From positions 1 to 64,000 of the forward strand of contig NZ_JBGGWA010000021.1 in assembly GCF_041321145.1 (NCBI RefSeq): a stretch of DNA of 64,000 bases. Reading direction: 5' to 3'. Made by a program: the position numbers and the translations under genes. Positions 60,423 to 64,000 of the stretch are shown in pieces; within the stretch, counting starts at the first letter, position 1; each line of letters opens with the position of its first letter. The notes beneath the pieces are model-generated. The model made no database searches. It saw only the letters and a program-made list of their open reading frames with translations, and had not been told where the DNA came from. This DNA is from Paraburkholderia sp041321145 (GTDB taxonomy: Bacteria > Pseudomonadota > Gammaproteobacteria > Burkholderiales > Burkholderiaceae).

Positions 60423-61073
60423 ATGTCAAGCGAATTGCTAATGACGAGCCTCGCGATCCTGATTCAGGGGCTGCTGGCGACTCTGCTTCTGTCTGCGGCA
60501 TCAATTGTCGGCGGAACGCTGATCGGGCTGCTGGCAGCCGTGTTGCGCTCATTCGGGCCATGGGGTACGCCGCAGGTTGCGAGACTCTATACCGAACTGT
60601 TTCGCGGCACGCCTGTGCTGATCACGCTGATGTTCATCTATTTCGGCGTATCGTACTTCGGCTATGCGATCGATGTGTTCGCTGCCGGTGTGGTGGGCTT
60701 GAGCGTCTATCAAGGCGCCTACATTGCCGAGGTGTTCCGTTCCGGCATCGAAGCTGTTCCGAAAGGACAGTGGGAGGTGTCGCAGATCCTCGGGCTCAAC
60801 AAGACCCAGGCTTTCTTTTCGGTGGTTCTGCCGCAGACTGGAAAGATCGTGATGCCGCCACTCATCGGCCAGTATCTGTCGCTCATCAAGGACACGTCGA
60901 TCGTCAGCATGATCGGCATGTCGGAATTGATGCACGGGGGCCAGGCCATCGTCGACCGGGTTGGAAAACCGGTGGAAATTTATGGACTCGTTGCCGTGCT
61001 GTATTTCATCGTGTGCTTTCCACTGTCGCAGTGGGTGCGCCACCATGATCGAAGAAGGAGCCTGTTGTCATGA
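60423..61073 (+). CDS. Polar amino acid ABC transporter permease 2
   Basis: The 216-aa protein is the second HisQ/GlnP-type permease. It has LYTELFRGTPVLITLMFIYFGVSY (~55-78) and an EAA loop (PKGQWEVSQILGLNKTQAFFSVVLPQTGK, ~112-140). With permease 1 it should form a heterodimer. The stop overlaps the ATPase start by 4 bases. Confidence 0.87.
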   Translation: MSSELLMTSLAILIQGLLATLLLSAASIVGGTLIGLLAAVLRSFGPWGTPQVARLYTELFRGTPVLITLMFIYFGVSYFGYAIDVFAAGVVGLSVYQGAYIAEVFRSGIEAVPKGQWEVSQILGLNKTQAFFSVVLPQTGKIVMPPLIGQYLSLIKDTSIVSMIGMSELMHGGQAIVDRVGKPVEIYGLVAVLYFIVCFPLSQWVRHHDRRRSLLS

Positions 61074-61831
61074 CCGTTGCCACCACTACCACGCCGCCCA
61101 GACCCATCATCAACCTCGCCGGCGTCAGTAAGTCCTTTGGCGCCACGCAGGTGCTGAAAGAGATCAACCTCGATGTGCGGCCTGGCGAAGTGCTCGTGCT
61201 GATCGGGGCATCCGGTTCTGGAAAGAGCACGGTGCTGCGCATCATGAGTGGCCTGGAAACGGCCGATTCGGGCGAGGTCTGGGTCAACGAAGTGCCCCTA
61301 CATGACGCGCGACGGGCAAGAGAAATCCGCGGGCACGTCGGCATGGTGTTTCAGCAATTCAACCTGTTTCCGCATAAGACCGCGCTTGGCAACGTCACGC
61401 TCGCGCTGATCAAGGCGCGCAAGATGAGTCCGGCGGATGCGCGCAAGCGGGCGATGGATGCGCTCGATCGCGTGGGTCTCGCCGACCGCGCCGAGCACTA
61501 TCCAAGCCAGCTCTCAGGCGGCCAGCAGCAGCGCGTGGCGATTGCAAGGGCGTTAGCAGTCGAGCCGGGCATCATGTTCTTCGACGAGGCTACGTCCGCC
61601 CTCGATCCGGAACTCGTCGGCGAAGTGACCGAAGTGATGCGCGGGCTGGCGCGTGACGGCATGACGATGGTTGTCGTCACGCACGAGATGGGCTTCGCGC
61701 GCAAGACCGCGGATCGTGTCGTGTTCATGGATAAGGGTGTGATCGCGGAGCAGGGCGCTCCGGAACGGATCTTCGTGAACCCGCAGAACGAACGTACGCG
61801 TCAGTTCCTGCATCGTGTGCTTGACCACTGA
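61070..61831 (+). CDS. Polar amino acid ABC transporter ATP-binding protein
   Basis: The 253-aa ATPase is of the HisP/GlnQ type: Walker A GASGSGKST (~45-53), Q-loop VFQQFNLFPH, signature LSGGQQQR (~146), Walker B GIMFFDEATSALDPEL and switch VVTHE. It completes the importer. The start overlaps permease 2 (ATGA). Confidence 0.92.
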   Translation: MTVATTTTPPRPIINLAGVSKSFGATQVLKEINLDVRPGEVLVLIGASGSGKSTVLRIMSGLETADSGEVWVNEVPLHDARRAREIRGHVGMVFQQFNLFPHKTALGNVTLALIKARKMSPADARKRAMDALDRVGLADRAEHYPSQLSGGQQQRVAIARALAVEPGIMFFDEATSALDPELVGEVTEVMRGLARDGMTMVVVTHEMGFARKTADRVVFMDKGVIAEQGAPERIFVNPQNERTRQFLHRVLDH

Positions 61832-61927
61832 TCGCAACCGGACCTGGGGCTACAAGCTGGCGAAGCGTCCTTCGTTACGCGCTGCACTCGCGTCACACAA
61901 AAACATAAACCGCGAGCCCAATCTCCG

Positions 61928-62692
61928 ATGGAGTTGAAGCAAATGTCTGCACCAGAATCATCGAGGGCGCGCGGCGTCGACCGCGTCGTGGGCATTCTCA
62001 GGCAGTTGCATATCGTGCGGCGTCCGATGACGATGCGCGAACTGATTGAAGCAACCGGCGCGCCGCGCTCAAGCATCTACGAACTCGTCACGATTCTCAC
62101 CGAAGCCGGGTGGCTGGAGACGGCGGCGGACGGCAGCGTGTTCTTCGGCCGCGAGATGCATTACTACGGCTCTGACTATGCGGTGCACAACGATCTGATC
62201 AGCCGTGCTCATCAGGCGATCCTCGCGCTCGTCAGGAACCACGATGAGACCGCGCAGCTGTGCATGCTGGAGGGAAACAAGTACACCGTTGTGCTGTCGG
62301 AAAACAGCTCGCGGCCATTCAATATCAGCTCCGATATCGGCGTTAAGGTGCCGATCCCGTGGACAGCGACGGGCCGCCTGTTGCTTACCCATCTGCGCGA
62401 AGACGAGATTCGAGCGCTGATCCCCGACGAAGACTTTATCCTCGACAACGGCAGGCACGTCGAATTTGAGGACTTTCTTCGCGATGTCGAACGCGCGGCT
62501 GAGCAGGGCTATTGCTGCACCGAAGGTCTGTCGCACACGTTCCGCTACTGCATGGCGGCGCCGATACACGACCGGAGTGGTCTTCCGGCCGCTGCACTTT
62601 GCTTCATGACGAGCCGTGATACGGACTCGACAAAGCGCGCGATGATGCTTGAAGACCTCGTCAGGTCTTCGAAGGCGTTGTCGCAACCCTAG
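61928..62692 (+). CDS. IclR-family transcriptional regulator
   Basis: The 254-aa protein has an N-terminal winged HTH (VVGILRQLHIVRRPMTMRELIEATGAPRSSIYELVTIL, ~19-57) and a C-terminal IclR effector domain (VKVPIPWTATGRLLL, SHTFRYCMAAPIHDRSG). Such regulators respond to small metabolites. It lies ~100 bp after the transporter ATPase on the same strand and probably controls that operon. An ATG at 61943 gives a slightly shorter alternative. Confidence 0.88.
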   Translation: MELKQMSAPESSRARGVDRVVGILRQLHIVRRPMTMRELIEATGAPRSSIYELVTILTEAGWLETAADGSVFFGREMHYYGSDYAVHNDLISRAHQAILALVRNHDETAQLCMLEGNKYTVVLSENSSRPFNISSDIGVKVPIPWTATGRLLLTHLREDEIRALIPDEDFILDNGRHVEFEDFLRDVERAAEQGYCCTEGLSHTFRYCMAAPIHDRSGLPAAALCFMTSRDTDSTKRAMMLEDLVRSSKALSQP

Positions 62693-62697
62693 CGCCA

Positions 62698-62972
62698 CGT
62701 ATTCGTGGCCCGCGGTCATCGTCCTCGTACAGGACTGGGTGGATGCGACGGAGTTCGGTCATGGCAAGGTCGACCCCGACCACATGGTGCCGCGCACGCT
62801 TTATATGCCGGACGGCCGCGCAGTTCCTGTATGTGTGGTCGCGGTGCAGGTGACCGAGCCGTCCAACGCTGCCCCGGCCGATTCCCGTTGGCCCTCGACT
62901 TATCTTCGGCGGATGTCCGCTGCTTGCGGAGGCGCAGAACGCCGAACATTCGAACCACTACGCAGATATTGA
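62698..62972 (+). pseudogene. Unrecognised coding remnant
   Basis: The frame without a proper start reads WPAVIVLVQDWVDATEFGHG, then DHMVPRTLYMPDGRAVPVCVV and ends SRWPSTYLRRM before running into unrelated residues. It looks like genuine protein sequence cut at both ends. I cannot name the family with confidence. Confidence 0.35.
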
Positions 62973-63144
62973 CCAACCGGATGCGGACGACAAGAGTTAG
63001 CAGATTGGGCCGAGGGTCAGCCGCAAGCGGTCATCAACGCTGCCGGCGTCCTGAATCTCAACCGGCCGCAAGCAGCATCTGCCGGATTTCGGCGCCAATG
63101 GCTTCGACGGTGAACGGCGTGGCGGGAAATTCGTCGATGCGTTA

Positions 63145-63237
63145 AGAGCGATCCGAAGCTATGGGCCAGCACGGCGATTTTTACCACCACCGACGAGGGC
63201 GGGGGCTACTACGATTCAGGCTACATCCAGCCCGTCG
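63145..63237 (+). pseudogene. AcpA/phospholipase C-type phosphoesterase fragment
   Basis: The frame reads SDPKLWASTAIFTTTDEGGGYYDSGYIQPVD. TTDEGGGYYDSGY is the metal-binding C-terminal motif of the acid phosphatase/phospholipase C (phosphoesterase) family. Only ~31 codons remain, and the flanks are not in frame with it, so the gene is lost. Confidence 0.55.
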
Positions 63238-63418
63238 ACGCGCTGGCGTTCCTCGACGCTGGTTTTCGTTCGATCAATTCCGGTAAATTTGAAAATCGAC
63301 GATGCAATAACCGTTGGCGTCAGGGACTGATGACCGCTTCTCGTCGCCGGGTTGGGGAATGCACAATAAACAGCACTAAACGATGCTATAATTGATGCTG
63401 AAATTTCGGGAGGATAGC

Positions 63419-63616
63419 ATGCGTACTACCATCGCCCTTGACGACGATTTGATCGCCAAAGCCCAAGCCTATACGGGCTTGGACGAAAAGACAGCGCTTG
63501 TGCGCGAGGCCCTCAAGGCCTTGATCCAACGCGAAGCCGCCAAGCGACTTGCGAATCTTGGCGGCAGTCAGCCGGATATCAAGGGAGCACCGCGCCGCCG
63601 GCAGGGCATCGAATGA
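63419..63616 (+). CDS. vapB: VapB-type antitoxin
   Basis: The 65-aa protein begins MRTTIALDDDLIAKAQAYTGLDEKTALVREALKALIQRE, the ribbon-helix-helix pattern of VapB (MetJ/Arc-like) antitoxins, with a basic C-terminal tail that should wrap the toxin. It binds the operon promoter as a repressor and blocks VapC. GGGAGGA precedes the ATG at 63419; the longer frame from 63392 is not conserved. The stop overlaps the toxin start by 4 bases. Confidence 0.88.
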   Translation: MRTTIALDDDLIAKAQAYTGLDEKTALVREALKALIQREAAKRLANLGGSQPDIKGAPRRRQGIE

Positions 63617-63984
63617 TTCTTGTCGACACGTCAGTCTGGATCGACCACATCATCGGTTCAGATCCTATGCTGGTTAGCTTGCTGGTCGAGGAGCGCGTGT
63701 TGGCTCATCCGTATGTTATTGGAGAGATTTCACTGGGTAGTCTGCGTGACCGCGAGGCTGTGCTTGGCGCGTTGCTCGATCTCCCTCGCGCGCCCATTGC
63801 AACGCCGGAAGAGACTTTTTTTCTGATCGAACGCGAGAACCTTTTCAATCGTGGAATCGGATATGTCGACACGTCTCTGTTGGCGTCCGCGCGGCTGCAG
63901 CCCGGCGTCACCATCTGGACTCGCGACAAGCGATTGAAAAAAGTTGCTGACGAACTCAATTTGGGCGCGGTACTTGGGCACTAG
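63613..63984 (+). CDS. vapC: VapC PIN-domain toxin ribonuclease
   Basis: The 123-aa PIN-domain protein begins MILVDTSVWIDHI (D5 is the first acidic residue). Others are E in the VIGEISLG helix (~39) and D in GYVDTSLLASARL and WTRDKRL near the end. These form the Mg-dependent RNase site that cleaves tRNA or rRNA in known VapC toxins. It is coupled to vapB by an ATGA overlap. The frame is complete and ends 16 bases before the window edge. Confidence 0.9.
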   Translation: MILVDTSVWIDHIIGSDPMLVSLLVEERVLAHPYVIGEISLGSLRDREAVLGALLDLPRAPIATPEETFFLIERENLFNRGIGYVDTSLLASARLQPGVTIWTRDKRLKKVADELNLGAVLGH

Positions 63985-64000
63985 CGTTACGTGAGCGAGC

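Overview
The window looks like accessory DNA of a beta-proteobacterium of the Burkholderia/Paraburkholderia group. The evidence is a GC-rich background, IS66, IS701 and IS6 relatives, caa3-type oxidase genes, CoA-dependent catabolic genes with a GlxA-type regulator, and the style of the degenerate intergenic repeats. The assignment is by recognition only; no search was run. I saw no rRNA, tRNA or CRISPR array.

1-15.3 kb is a mobile-element zone. It opens with one IS66 element inserted in the tnpA of a second. Next comes a two-gene module: a 65-aa ORF translationally coupled to a 915-aa STAND/NB-ARC-type NTPase with a nuclease-like N-terminus, a candidate Avs-like phage sensor. It is followed by a Tn7-like transposition operon: a TnsA-TnsB fusion whose TnsA part looks degenerate, a TnsC ATPase and two different TniQ proteins, with an IS701 copy between the two tniQ genes. 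The zone ends in the first ~46 codons of an MFS transporter gene. That gene belongs to a padR - siderophore-interacting protein - MFS operon on the minus strand, with a triple operator in front of padR.

18-28 kb is a decayed island. It holds a tyrosine-recombinase remnant, then ~8 kb between two inverted copies of a ~105-bp repeat. The 8 kb contains a PARIS-like pair (AriA ATPase and DUF4435 AriB), two broken genes, a HEPN-like protein, a large protein with a C-terminal XRE domain and a protein with a treble-clef/HNH-like N-terminus. An IS6 transposase remnant and a dehydrogenase fragment follow.

28-41 kb looks more settled: small conserved proteins, a five-gene cytochrome c oxidase operon with two subunit III genes that ends at a hairpin resembling joined IS3-type ends, membrane proteins, a DUF2244 protein, a quinone-oxidoreductase-like enzyme and a split MaoC dehydratase pair.

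41.2-51.7 kb is one directional catabolic cluster. An OpuC/OsmU-type betaine ABC transporter is followed by a nitrilase-like amidase, acyl-CoA dehydrogenase, acyl-CoA ligase, enoyl-CoA hydratase, MmgE/PrpD protein and a GlxA-type AraC regulator. I infer uptake and CoA-dependent breakdown of a betaine-like (carnitine or butyrobetaine type) carboxylate.

51.7-64 kb carries SDR and IS66 remnants, an N-acyl amino acid synthase-like gene beside a DISM-GGDEF-EAL c-di-GMP protein, a polar amino acid ABC transporter with an IclR regulator, remnants of a phosphoesterase gene, and a VapBC toxin-antitoxin pair at the right edge.
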